Shown here: positions 7,526 to 16,962 of the stretch, in pieces | Position numbering within the stretch: the stretch's first letter is position 1 | Layout: the number at the start of each line of letters is the position of its first letter | Source: Arenibacter sp. F26102 | Lineage (GTDB): Bacteria; Bacteroidota; Bacteroidia; Flavobacteriales; Flavobacteriaceae | Assembly (NCBI RefSeq): GCF_023015865.1 | Contig: NZ_JALKBC010000015.1 | Coordinates: 117,872-181,871, forward strand | Direction of reading: 5' to 3' | Length of the DNA: 64,000 bases | Translations under genes and position numbers: made by a program | Notes under the pieces: model-generated | What the model was told of the DNA's origin: nothing | The model's input: the letters and a program-made list of their open reading frames with translations, nothing else | The model's database searches: none

Positions 7526-7785
7526 TTTTCATTAGATCAATCTGTCTTACATCACTGCACAGAACATTTAAGAAAGAATAGAGGGGTTATTCTAGGGGAT
7601 AATTAATTTTCGTGAAATTCTAGGTCAACTTTCTTAAAATCGGTTTGGTTTGAGATGGAATTATCAATTCCGTTTGTCGATCAAAATGCTTCCTTCTTAC
7701 CTCAAAAACGGTTATACATCATCGCTATAATTTACGGATAAGGGAATGATTTATTTTTATTATGAAATCCTAAAAATTTACTGTC

Positions 7786-9162
7786 ATGAAAAGAAATGTA
7801 AAGCTTTTTGGTCGCACTGTAATTATGTTACTCGCAATCAGTGCTTGCGAAACAGACAATTTAGATGAGGATCCGATCCCTGTACCAGATTCGAAATTAC
7901 TGTATAATGAAATGATAAGATCATATAACAATGAAATGGTTTTAAAGTGGGACAATGCCATTAGTTTGGCCATTGATAATTTGGTTCCGCCTCCCCCGGA
8001 ATCTAGGGCATATGCCATTGTAACCTTGGCAATGCATGACGCATTGAATAATGTTATTCCAAAGTATGAAACATACGCCCTGGATAATAGTGCGGTAGAC
8101 CTAGAGGGCGTTTCAAAGGAGGTAGTATCATAAATTGCAGATGCAGCGGTGTCACAGGCTGCACATGATGTACTTGTCATTGTGGCTCCAGATAAGAAGA
8201 CCGATGCCGACAGTCTTTTGGTGGAATGCCTCTCAAAAGTCGAGAATTCAAGTTTTAAAGAGGAAGGAATAAGAATAGGTATAGAGGCAGCGGCCGCTAT
8301 TTTGGAAAAAAGGCTAAACGATTTAAAGCCTAAATTTTCCACTTCGGATCAAGGAACACTGCCAGGTGAATATAGGTCCTATATGCCATGGGCTATAGCC
8401 AATTTTCCAATTTGGCCAGAAAATGCCGTATATGCTCCGGCTTGGGGAACAGTCGAAACCTTTGGCACTAATACAGGAAAACAGTTTAGACCTGGTCCAC
8501 CATATCCGATGAATTCTCCCATATACGCTTCTGATTATGATGAAGTTAAGTCTTTGGGATGCAACGAATGCCCTAATCGAACACAAGAGCAATTAGACAT
8601 GGGAGCATTTTTTATTGAGAATTCCCCAAGTGCCATGAATCGTATTGCCAGAACTTTTGCAGTTAATGAAAAGCTTAACGGGTTTGAGACCGCTAGGCTT
8701 CTTGCCCTAACCCATATGGTTCAAGCAGATATGCACATAAGTATTTTTGATGCCAAATATTTCTATAACAGCTGGAGACCCATTACTGCGATAAGGGATG
8801 GAGAGAACGATGGAAACGATAATACACCTGGAGATCCCAACTGGATTATACCTCAACGTCCGGAAGTAAGACCAACGCCACCAACACCTGCTTACCCATC
8901 CTCGCACGCCGCGAATGGTGGAGCTGCGGCAGAATTGTTCAAATTGTACTTTGGTAATGACAGAAAATCCTTTACCATTGAAAGTATTAGTCTTCCAGGG
9001 ACAAAAAGAAGCTATGAAAGTTTCTCCCAACTTGCGGATGAAATTTCACTTTCCAGAATATATATAGGTTATCATTTTCGGCAAGATATAATCGAAGGTG
9101 AAAAAATGGGGAGACAATTGGCTGAATTTGTTTATCATAATAATCTTATGGAATTAAAATAA
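7786..9162 (+). pseudogene. Vanadium haloperoxidase/PAP2-type lipoprotein, in-frame stop
   Basis: Two open stretches, 7786-8133 and 8149-9162, lie in the same frame and read as one protein of about 458 codons interrupted by a single TAA at 8131-8133. The first part has a lipoprotein-like signal (VIMLLAISAC). The second part carries the full vanadate/phosphate-binding signature of the vanadium haloperoxidase/PAP2 superfamily: KYFYNSWRP (KX6RP), PSSHA (the PSGH position) and SRIYIGYHFRQD (SRX5HX3D). All active-site residues are intact, so the inactivation looks recent, or it is a sequencing error. No ATG follows the stop closely; a GTG at 8149 would give a protein lacking signal and N-terminal helices. 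A terminator follows the gene. Confidence 0.82.
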
Positions 9163-9187
9163 AGTCCATTCCCAAATAGGGTTCATT

Positions 9188-9222
9188 AAGCTCTGGTTTT
9201 GATATAAGACCGGAGCTTTTAT
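9188..9222 (+). terminator. Intrinsic terminator after the haloperoxidase gene
   Basis: AAGCTCTGGT (9188-9197) pairs with ACCGGAGCTT (9209-9218) with one G-U pair and an 11-nt loop, followed by TTTTA. It lies 26 bp after the stop at 9162. Confidence 0.7.
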
Positions 9223-9644
9223 CTTTACATGGCCTTTATTTACTGAGGCCTTCCTATCATAGTTATTAGTGGATAACTATATATTATATAATAACTAAAA
9301 TCGTCTTTCATATTCGATATGAACAGCAAGTAATCCAATGATTTATTTTTTTATTCACTGTCAAACACACCTCTTTATTCATTTCGTTTTCAATCCGATA
9401 CGTTAGAAAAACTTGGCCAAGGAAGAGTTAATAAATTGATTTACCGAAATGATAATTATAGAATAAATTTCACTAATTTTATTAATCATCATATTTGTTG
9501 ATAGACCTAGGACTTTAAACAATTAAAGTTTCCGTATTTCAGGCTAATACTAACTTGATAACAGCTCAAAATTCCCTCCTTTGTTTGTGGATACGTTTCA
9601 AAACTATAGAGTTTTGATAATTTCATCATATAATCCAATCAGGG
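9223..9644. other. Leader region of the TonB receptor gene
   Basis: AT-rich spacer with no supported gene. It must contain the promoter of the receptor starting at 9645, but I could not single out a convincing TTG and TAnnTTTG pair. Confidence 0.4.
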
Positions 9645-12101
9645 ATGAAACTTTTCACTCTTGTTTTTGTGCTTATAGCTTCTACTTACATCATTTATGG
9701 CCAAACTGGACTTAAAGGACGGATTGTCGATGAAAATGGAAATGGATTACCGGATGTAAATATCTATTTACAAATTTTAAACACGGGCACAATCAGCAAT
9801 CCTGAAGGTTATTTTGAACTTGAATTTGAAAATGGAGATTATGCAGTCATATTTTCTTCTATTGGCTATGCCAAAAAGACACTGAATGTTTCTATTAATA
9901 GTGAATTGAAGGATTTAGGTGAGATAACATTAATTTCTTCATATGAGGTTATGGATGAAGCCGTCGTTTCTGGCTCAAGGAGGCTTGAAAAAATTACCCA
10001 GGCCCCTGCTGCAATAAATTTGATCAATGCGACACAATTAGAGAATATTGTTGGCAGTCCAGAGGAATTATTCGCCCTACAAAAAGGTGTTGATTTTACC
10101 AGAATGGGTAATTTTTGGGGTGCTATAAGCATACGGGGCTTTAACAGCGATTTTAACCAAAAGATGTTAATTTTGGATGATAATAGAATTGCACATACCC
10201 GTATTCGAACCCCAGTGGGTCCAATGAGTGCCTTTGTAAAGGAAGATATAGAACGAGTAGAAATTGTGTTGGGGCCTTCCTCTGCCCTCTATGGACCCAA
10301 CTGTTTAAATGGCTTGTTCAATACCATTTCCAAATCCCCCTTTAAATATCCAGGAACAGACGTTGTTATAGGTACAGGCTCCAATTCGTTGTTTACAACA
10401 CGTTTGCGTCATGCCAGAGTTATAAACGACAAATGGGCCTATAAAATTACCTCGGAATATATCTCAGGAAGAGAAGAAATGTTTACCGACTCTGTTTATG
10501 TTTCAACTTCCACACCAGGAGAATTTGAAGGAAAAGCAGAGATTGGAGTAGATCGGAACATTTCTTTCGTAAAAGGATTGGCTTCCACAATTTATAAACC
10601 AACTGATGATAGTGAAATCGGATTGACTTATGCCATTAACCTCAACAACAGTAATGGTGGCGCCGGTAGGAATAATTTAAAAAATTGGAATAATTCAAGT
10701 CTACAGGCAACATATAAATCAACCCATTGGTTTGGACAATTTTATAAAACATGGATAATCCTGGAAAAATCCACAAGTGTTATAAGTAGAACTACAAATT
10801 TTTATACGCTATTAAACCAAGGGCAATCGGAGAGCGAAGCCCTTGAGAATTCATTGAAAGGTCCCCAACCAACCAGTATAGAGGAAGATTCTTATCGGCA
10901 TAATGGTGAGGTTCAATACAAAAATATGTGGAGAGGTTTTGATTTAGTTACTGGTGCCCAATATCAAAAAGAACATGCATTCACCAACCACACTTATTTG
11001 CTGGATGAGGATGGCCCTATAGAATTATACCAATATGGTGTTTATGGCCAAATAATGTACGACCTTAATGCCACAGGAATAAAATTTATTTTTGCCGCCA
11101 GAGGCGACCAGAACAGTTTATTCGGTTTTAACTTTTTACCAAAAGCAGGTATTACCTACACAAAAAATGAGGGAACATGGCGTTTAACCTTTGGCGAAGG
11201 GTATACCGCCCCTACCCTGATCAATACCCATTTAAACTTAGCTGGTGGTATGGTTTTAGGAAATGGTGAGGGCTTTACTTTATCTGACGGATCGAAAATA
11301 GATCCCCTTCGTCCTGAAACCATTCAAACCTTAGAGCTTGGTTATAAGTCTATTTTTTTGGACCGAAAATTATTTGTGGATTTGGACGTCTATCACAACT
11401 GGTCCAAGGATCTTATTGGCCCAATCTTTAATATTGTCCCACAAGGCACTTCAGGTGGACCTGTGGTCACCCATAGAGGAAACAGGCCGATAAGCGACTT
11501 CACCCAAGGCGCTTCTCCAGGAATGCTTGATCCTGGAGCTGTTATCTATAGCAACATAAATTTTGGAGAGGTACGGACTTATGGTTTTGACATCGGTCTT
11601 AATTATTATTTCTCCGATAATTATAAACTTTCCCTTAACTATTCATTCTTCGATTATTCATTGAACAAGGAGGATTTAAAAAATGATGGAAATTTTGACG
11701 GCAAGGTTACGGATAACGATCTTTCTATTAATACCCCTAAGAATAAGATAAGCGCTGCATTGAACGCTCGCTTTAACAAATTTTCCGGCACCCTTTTTAC
11801 CCGCTGGGTCCAAAAGTATGATTTCTTTTCAGGTAGGAATGTGGCGGCCAAAACCAATGTAAATAACATTTACAACAGATCCCCGGTTATTGAAGGACAG
11901 CGCGTGGGCGAACAATGGAATTATGGACCTTTAGGTGGATTTTACCTTAGCATCAATGGTAATTACCAACTATGGAAAACGATAAATTTAGGGGCATATG
12001 TCAATAATATTATCGGGCAGGGTAACTTTGAATTTGTGGCCACGGCACCTACCGAAACTACTTTTGGCCTGGAGGTGAAATTATCGCTTTTAAATAAATA
12101 G
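9645..12101 (+). CDS. TonB-dependent outer-membrane receptor
   Basis: This 818-residue protein has a signal peptide (MKLFTLVFVLIASTYIIYGQ), a CarboxypepD_reg-like beta-sandwich at about 22-105 (LKGRIVDENGNGLPDVNIYL), a plug domain at about 110-225 (RRLEKITQAPAAINLI, ISIRGFNSDF, RVEIVLGPSSALYGPN) and a beta-barrel to the C-terminus. The barrel is a single-protein receptor type, not SusC: it is shorter and no SusD partner follows. A calcium-binding-like DGNFDGKVTDND loop sits in the barrel. It takes up a ligand across the outer membrane with TonB energy; siderophore, metal or small organic substrates are possible. It converges with the LytTR system, with stop codons one base apart. Confidence 0.9.
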   Translation: MKLFTLVFVLIASTYIIYGQTGLKGRIVDENGNGLPDVNIYLQILNTGTISNPEGYFELEFENGDYAVIFSSIGYAKKTLNVSINSELKDLGEITLISSYEVMDEAVVSGSRRLEKITQAPAAINLINATQLENIVGSPEELFALQKGVDFTRMGNFWGAISIRGFNSDFNQKMLILDDNRIAHTRIRTPVGPMSAFVKEDIERVEIVLGPSSALYGPNCLNGLFNTISKSPFKYPGTDVVIGTGSNSLFTTRLRHARVINDKWAYKITSEYISGREEMFTDSVYVSTSTPGEFEGKAEIGVDRNISFVKGLASTIYKPTDDSEIGLTYAINLNNSNGGAGRNNLKNWNNSSLQATYKSTHWFGQFYKTWIILEKSTSVISRTTNFYTLLNQGQSESEALENSLKGPQPTSIEEDSYRHNGEVQYKNMWRGFDLVTGAQYQKEHAFTNHTYLLDEDGPIELYQYGVYGQIMYDLNATGIKFIFAARGDQNSLFGFNFLPKAGITYTKNEGTWRLTFGEGYTAPTLINTHLNLAGGMVLGNGEGFTLSDGSKIDPLRPETIQTLELGYKSIFLDRKLFVDLDVYHNWSKDLIGPIFNIVPQGTSGGPVVTHRGNRPISDFTQGASPGMLDPGAVIYSNINFGEVRTYGFDIGLNYYFSDNYKLSLNYSFFDYSLNKEDLKNDGNFDGKVTDNDLSINTPKNKISAALNARFNKFSGTLFTRWVQKYDFFSGRNVAAKTNVNNIYNRSPVIEGQRVGEQWNYGPLGGFYLSINGNYQLWKTINLGAYVNNIIGQGNFEFVATAPTETTFGLEVKLSLLNK

Positions 12102-12102
12102 A

Positions 12103-12822
12103 TCAATCCTCAAGGCCTGAAATGATTGATGTGTTGTCCGTTAACCTTTTAATTACCGTGGAATAGTTTCTGCCAATGGGCAGTTCAATTTTTCCAATTT
12201 CAACATCATTCTTAGTATAGGCTGTTACACTGTTGGTCGATACAATAAAGGAGCGATGAATCCTTAAAAATAAATTTTTGGGCAGCATTTTTTCGACGGC
12301 ACTGATGGTAAGTTTCACCTTGACCACATCAGTTTTTTTATGGATCACTATATAATCCTTATAACTTTCAATGTAAAGAATATCTTCTAAAAATACTTTT
12401 ACCATCTTCCGATCTGCCCTAAAATATAAAAACCCTGAGGCATGATCAGCGGTGGCCACATCAACAGTGGTAGTGTGGCAAAACTTGTTAACCGCCTTTA
12501 AGAACCGTTCGAAGGAAATAGGTTTCAGCAGATAATCAATAGCATCAAGTTCAAAGGCCTCTATGGCGTAATCCTTGTGAGCCGTGGTAAAAATAACTTT
12601 AGGGGGGTATTGAAGTGTCTTTAATAGCTGCGTGCCCAACAATTTTGGCATATTGATATCAAGAAATATAAGATCTATCTTTTCGTTGTTCAAAATATTG
12701 ATTGCTCTAAATCCGTTACTACACGTTCCAACTATATTTAGCTGATCTAAGGACCTAATGTAACTTTCAAGGATCTTGATCGCATGGGGCTCATCATCTA
12801 CAATAATACAATTATATTTCAT
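12103..12822 (-). CDS. LytTR-family response regulator
   Basis: This 239-residue protein has a receiver domain (1-115) with acidic pocket IIVDDEP, phospho-acceptor D in LIFLDINMPKLLG, TTAH and the lysine in YLLKPISFERF, and a C-terminal LytTR DNA-binding domain (about 135-235; LYIESYKDYIVIHKK, LFLRIHRSFIVST, LPIGRNY). It is the partner of the histidine kinase gene upstream, 118 bp away. Such pairs regulate envelope or uptake functions in Bacteroidota. It converges with the TonB receptor, which is a plausible but unproven target. Confidence 0.93.
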   Translation of the reverse strand: MKYNCIIVDDEPHAIKILESYIRSLDQLNIVGTCSNGFRAINILNNEKIDLIFLDINMPKLLGTQLLKTLQYPPKVIFTTAHKDYAIEAFELDAIDYLLKPISFERFLKAVNKFCHTTTVDVATADHASGFLYFRADRKMVKVFLEDILYIESYKDYIVIHKKTDVVKVKLTISAVEKMLPKNLFLRIHRSFIVSTNSVTAYTKNDVEIGKIELPIGRNYSTVIKRLTDNTSIISGLED

Positions 12823-12940
12823 CCGTCAATTCTTATTAGTTTTTTATGACATCAGGTATTCCAAAAGTTTAGGTGCGCTAGAACTTTAAATTCTAGTTGG
12901 GTTACTATATATAATTGTTTAGTACATTTTAAAATCTTAT

Positions 12941-14017
12941 TTAATTTGATAAGGTTAAAACCAATTCGTCCTCATATTTTTTCTCCAATTCTTCCAAATT
13001 GATTTCAAGGCTTACCACAAAAACTTCCTCCAACATCACAGTTTCCAACGTATGATTATGTTTATATAATAGCTCCAGTCTTTGCCTTACATTTTGAAGG
13101 CCCAATCCTCCTATTCTGGTTTTTGCCTCTCCGGGATCTATACTGTTCACCAATTTAAAGCTCATTGTTGAACCGTCCATGGAAAGGTGAAAGCTTATCC
13201 AGCAGGTTTCTATCTGCCTACTGGTTCCGTGCTTAAATGCGTTTTCCAAAAAAGGAAGTAATAGCAACGGAGCTATCTGATATTTCCCAATGTCGCCGTT
13301 AATAGTTAAGGACAAATCCAATCTTTCACCATAGCGCAATTCCTCCAGCGATATATAGTTTTGCAATAATTCGATCTCCTTCAGCAGGGAGATTTTTGGA
13401 ACGTTGCTCTCATAGATCATAAACCGCAAGAGTCCGGAAAGTTTCATCACAATCTCCGGAGATCTGGGAGAAGATTCCAAGGTATGAGAATACAGATTGT
13501 TAAGTGTATTGAATAAAAAATGGGGATGCAACTGCGCCTTCAACAGTTTTAATTCAGCTACCGTTTTCTGTTGTTCGGCCTCAATGGTACGCTTCCTTTG
13601 CAAATACCAATATTTTAACAACTTAATAGATAAAGCGATCCCTGCAACATGTAGAAAAGGCAATACGTTCCTGCCCACAGTTAAGGTCATTCCCTTAAAA
13701 CTGTCTATGTCGGAACTCAATTGTAACTGGGCCAAAATAGTATAAAGAATACAGAACAACAAAACAACTAACAGCCCGACAAAAAAATGCAAAAATTTGT
13801 TTTTAAGGAGGAATTTTGGCACCAAAAAGTAGAGTAAGGAATACACCATAATAATATGTCCTGGCAAAAAATAAAGGGAGTTGATAAAAGACATTTTTGG
13901 ATTTTCATTGAAGCCGAAGCCCCAGGCGAAATAGGTGACGATCAAGGCCCAAAAAACTAGGTGTAGCCCAACTATTCTCAGAGGGATGGAATCTTGGAAT
14001 CGACGCAAGGTAGCCAT
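12941..14017 (-). CDS. LytS/YehU-type sensor histidine kinase
   Basis: This 358-residue protein has four predicted membrane helices in the first 140 residues with little extracytoplasmic loop, then a His_kinase domain with the phospho-acceptor motif LKAQLHPHFLFNTLNNLYS near residue 180, and an ATPase domain with LLLPFLENAFKHG (N box) and GIGGLGLQNVRQRLELLY-type G box (here RIGGLGLQNVRQRL). No separate sensor domain is visible, so the signal is probably sensed in the membrane. It is transcribed with the LytTR regulator downstream and diverges from the lipoprotein gene at 14275. Confidence 0.92.
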   Translation of the reverse strand: MATLRRFQDSIPLRIVGLHLVFWALIVTYFAWGFGFNENPKMSFINSLYFLPGHIIMVYSLLYFLVPKFLLKNKFLHFFVGLLVVLLFCILYTILAQLQLSSDIDSFKGMTLTVGRNVLPFLHVAGIALSIKLLKYWYLQRKRTIEAEQQKTVAELKLLKAQLHPHFLFNTLNNLYSHTLESSPRSPEIVMKLSGLLRFMIYESNVPKISLLKEIELLQNYISLEELRYGERLDLSLTINGDIGKYQIAPLLLLPFLENAFKHGTSRQIETCWISFHLSMDGSTMSFKLVNSIDPGEAKTRIGGLGLQNVRQRLELLYKHNHTLETVMLEEVFVVSLEINLEELEKKYEDELVLTLSN

Positions 14018-14274
14018 AAGTTCCGTTTACAAAAAGTCTCTATTAAAGTTAAGAAATATACTCCACAACAAAAAATTTGATGACGAACAATCAGTTTTCG
14101 TAGATGGAAGTCCAAAATTGAGGCGTCTATTCATACGTCAATCGAAACTGGCCATATGTCCACCAAATTTAGCCTTCTACCCCACAATCAAAATTGGCCT
14201 TAACCTTTGAATTATTTTTAGGTATTTCAAGAAATTTCGAAAACTGATGAATTGGTACTTAAAACATTTGCATC

Positions 14275-15441
14275 ATGAAAACAAAGTCCTTTTTAACAAT
14301 TGTAGTCCTTGGCATTATGGCCTTGGGCATTGTTTCGTGCTCCAATGAGGATACAGGGGATTCTCAAAACCTACCCGTTTCGGCACCTATCTTTTACCAT
14401 GTCGTTGATACCGTGTATACACCATTTTTCACTGCAGGTAGTTTTAGTTTCAACAATTTTTTATTTTGGGGGAATAACAAGGGAAACCTTTCCATTTCCG
14501 CACCAGATGGTGTCCAAATGAAAAATCAAGCTCCTTATGTGTTGTCTTGGGATAAAAATTTGGGTTTGGGAATTTATCCAGTCAACATAACAGCGAAAAA
14601 CTCCGAGGGTTTCGCTGAGGATAATATTGTATTGGTTTCAGAGCTTGGCGGCGATTTTGTAATGACCTACAACCACAATTCTGAGTCGACCATACACGGA
14701 ATGAGTATTCGGAAGCCGGTACATTTTAATGAAAAGGGTGAGTTATGGTATAACGATCCATGGGATTCAGGGAATTCCATTTCTGGTAGCTGGTCCTGTA
14801 TCTCAAAAAATGAGATTGAAGGTTCATATTCAAAAAGTGGTCAAATTGATCAATATTTTCTCAAAGTCACTTTGAATTATGACAATTTAACTGGCTTACC
14901 CAAACTGAACGGTTATTGGTATGAAACGGAACCGGCGATGGGACAAGAAAAAGGGGTTATCTCGTTCAATTTTGATAGGGATTCCGAATTTGCAACTACC
15001 TACTACAGTCAGAATAAGCAATGGGACCCAAATTTTGCCTCGGAAGATTTCCCCCAAATATATCACCCTTTCGATTCCATAAAACAAAGCGATTTTGGTG
15101 GCTGGTTTACGGCCTATTGTGATGCCATCCCCAACGAAAAAGGTTACAGGCTATATCTAGGGGTTGATAAAAAAATATTTCGGGGTGTAGAAAATAGCAA
15201 GGAAACCTGGTCTTGGGTTTCTGATAACGAAATCCAGGGAACCTTTATGGAACATTCGGATTTTGTGGAATCTGAGGATAAGTTCATTACTTTTAAAGGT
15301 AGTGTGGCAATGGACCATCGTGGATTGCCTGTCATTTCAGGATATTGGTATACAGGCAAGGAGGCGGCTGAAGGACTGGAAGCAGGCAAAATTAAATTGT
15401 ACTATGAAAATTGGGACGATTGGTGGGGAGAGGGTTGGTAA
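14275..15441 (+). CDS. Lipoprotein of unknown function
   Basis: This 388-residue protein starts with a lipoprotein signal (MKTKSFLTIVVLGIMALGIVSC). Residues 25-125 look like a cadherin-like or Ig-like immunoglobulin fold (LSISAPDGVQMKNQAPYVLS then GIYPVNITAKNSEG). The rest contains two similar units, each with ISGSWSCISKNEIEGSYS or TWSWVSDNEIQGTFME, followed by GLPKLNGYWY or GLPVISGYWY. This points to an internal duplication of about 150 residues. The function is not known. It is divergent from the LytS-type kinase gene, so it may be a regulated target or an envelope sensor. Confidence 0.75.
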   Translation: MKTKSFLTIVVLGIMALGIVSCSNEDTGDSQNLPVSAPIFYHVVDTVYTPFFTAGSFSFNNFLFWGNNKGNLSISAPDGVQMKNQAPYVLSWDKNLGLGIYPVNITAKNSEGFAEDNIVLVSELGGDFVMTYNHNSESTIHGMSIRKPVHFNEKGELWYNDPWDSGNSISGSWSCISKNEIEGSYSKSGQIDQYFLKVTLNYDNLTGLPKLNGYWYETEPAMGQEKGVISFNFDRDSEFATTYYSQNKQWDPNFASEDFPQIYHPFDSIKQSDFGGWFTAYCDAIPNEKGYRLYLGVDKKIFRGVENSKETWSWVSDNEIQGTFMEHSDFVESEDKFITFKGSVAMDHRGLPVISGYWYTGKEAAEGLEAGKIKLYYENWDDWWGEGW

Positions 15442-15643
15442 GGGTGTTTTATTGGAAAATAGACCCACCGCCTTACATAAACCATATGGTGATATAATAT
15501 TCACCTCTTATCATGAATAAACATCCACTTATATTAAGAGGGTTGTATTGTGGTGGTGCTGGGGTGAATTTCACTGAACAGACTTTGGTTAAGTTAGTAT
15601 CCTAAAACAATAAAAGTTTCGTAATACACTTATTTACAAGTAG

Positions 15644-16072
15644 TTATTTATTTGTAAGATTATTGCGGTAGATGGTGAGGCAATAGAGAATCATGCTAGG
15701 GCTTGTCATAATCTGCATAAGCCTGTATTTGACGCGGTGTTCTCGAGTAGTATGATTATAAAGACCTATAAATGGGCCTTGTTTGTTATTATCGATTAAT
15801 AATTTTACAATGGTTATTTCATGCCCTTCACGACATGAAAAATTAAAATCTTCCAATTTAAAGGCATGTTCGCTGCCGTATGCATCTTCTAAAAAAACAT
15901 TAATTTGCTCTACACTATTAATTTCGATGTTAGAGGAATAAGCATATCTATCGGAGTAAATGGTACCACCTCCAACGGTTTTGGCCAATGTTTTCACATC
16001 CAACACCTATCCTTTAAGCCATTGAAATTTAAAGTTTTTGTTGCTTATTTCAATTCGCTTTTCTCCAATCAT
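15644..16072 (-). pseudogene. Small protein gene interrupted by TAG
   Basis: An ATG at 16072-16070 opens a frame reading MIGEKRIEISNKNFKFQWLK, then G and TAG at 16009-16007, and then continues in the same frame to 15644 (VLDVKTLAKTVGGGTIYSD..). The open part alone would need a GTG start at 16006. The glycine-containing linker, a central beta-rich part and a hydrophobic C-terminus are visible. I do not recognise the family. The smooth continuation across one stop suggests a recently inactivated gene. Confidence 0.55.
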
Positions 16073-16123
16073 TCTTTATTTTTTATTTTTCATAAACCAA
16101 TTGGTCATAAAAAGACCAAATTC

Positions 16124-16834
16124 TCAATCTTTAACCTCCGTGAATTTCCCTTCCTCATAGATAAAGATAACTTCATCGCCTAATTTAGTATCGGGGTCTC
16201 CCCATGTGGTATCCCATAGACCTTCAATTTTAAAGACGAACTGATTATTGTAAAGTAACTTCTGAAAACTAAGGTATCTTACATATTTACTCCCTACATT
16301 GGCATCTATGATTGGTATATAATCTTTATTTTCTACCTTAAATACCAAAAAACTAAATCCCGCCCAATTTGCTCCAGAGTCGGAACTCATTACAGTATAT
16401 TCCATTAAAACTTCATCAGTAAAATCCCCATCTATGTCCTGAAATTGGAATTTGCTCAAATAGGACCTCGTTTCTGGATTCGAAGTATGGATTTGAAAGG
16501 CCATAATAGCATCCACATCATTTTGGGTTTTAATTGGCAGATGCCTGTAATCCCAAGGGTCAATTTCCTCAATACCTTTCAATATCTCATTATCATACAC
16601 CTTTTCCCCATCATCCAATTCTTCCGAGACTTCTTCGATTTCCTCCTTTTCTATTTTTTCTGTGCGCTCTACCGCCTCGATTTCTTCATTAATTTTGGCA
16701 TTATCCTTTTCTTTTTCGAAATTCGAATTTTGGTCCGTTCGTAAATGTTCTGGTACTTCCTCTACGGTTTCCGGTTTTTGCTTGCAGTTCAAAAGAGCAA
16801 GTAGCATTATAAAATAAAAAATATATATTTTCAT
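16124..16834 (-). CDS. Lipoprotein with acidic coiled linker, unknown function
   Basis: This 236-residue protein has a lipoprotein signal (IFYFIMLLALLNC), then about 70 residues of Glu/Lys-rich low-complexity helix (for example TEKIEKEEIEEVSEEL) and a C-terminal globular domain beginning near IDPWDYRHLPIKTQND. That domain has an FQDIDGDFTDEVLMEY segment that resembles VCBS/FG-GAP calcium-binding or integrin-like loops. It is the last gene of a minus-strand row of envelope genes. Function unknown. Confidence 0.7.
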   Translation of the reverse strand: MKIYIFYFIMLLALLNCKQKPETVEEVPEHLRTDQNSNFEKEKDNAKINEEIEAVERTEKIEKEEIEEVSEELDDGEKVYDNEILKGIEEIDPWDYRHLPIKTQNDVDAIMAFQIHTSNPETRSYLSKFQFQDIDGDFTDEVLMEYTVMSSDSGANWAGFSFLVFKVENKDYIPIIDANVGSKYVRYLSFQKLLYNNQFVFKIEGLWDTTWGDPDTKLGDEVIFIYEEGKFTEVKD

Positions 16835-16851
16835 TTTTTTAGGATTATTGT

Positions 16852-16962
16852 CTATTTTTCAATTCCTGAAACCCCATTATCCATTGCTGATTCGAGCGGA
16901 ACGCATTCAAGAACCACAGGAAAGGTAATTTTGGAGGTGACCGAGTATTTGTCACCAATCAT
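16852..16962 (-). CDS. Very short ORF overlapping the DUF4468 gene end
   Basis: A 36-codon frame starts at ATG 16962, overlapping the last codons of the DUF4468-type gene in another frame, and ends at TAG 16852. It reads MIGDKYSVTSKITFPVVLEC and onward. It may be a coupled small protein or a frameshifted tail of a former longer gene. No family is recognised. Confidence 0.2.
   Translation of the reverse strand: MIGDKYSVTSKITFPVVLECVPLESAMDNGVSGIEK

Noticed and set aside
7770..8342. Minus-strand 190-codon ORF opposite the haloperoxidase gene
   Set aside because: The plus-strand frame carries the full active-site motifs of a known family; the antisense frame is a shadow.
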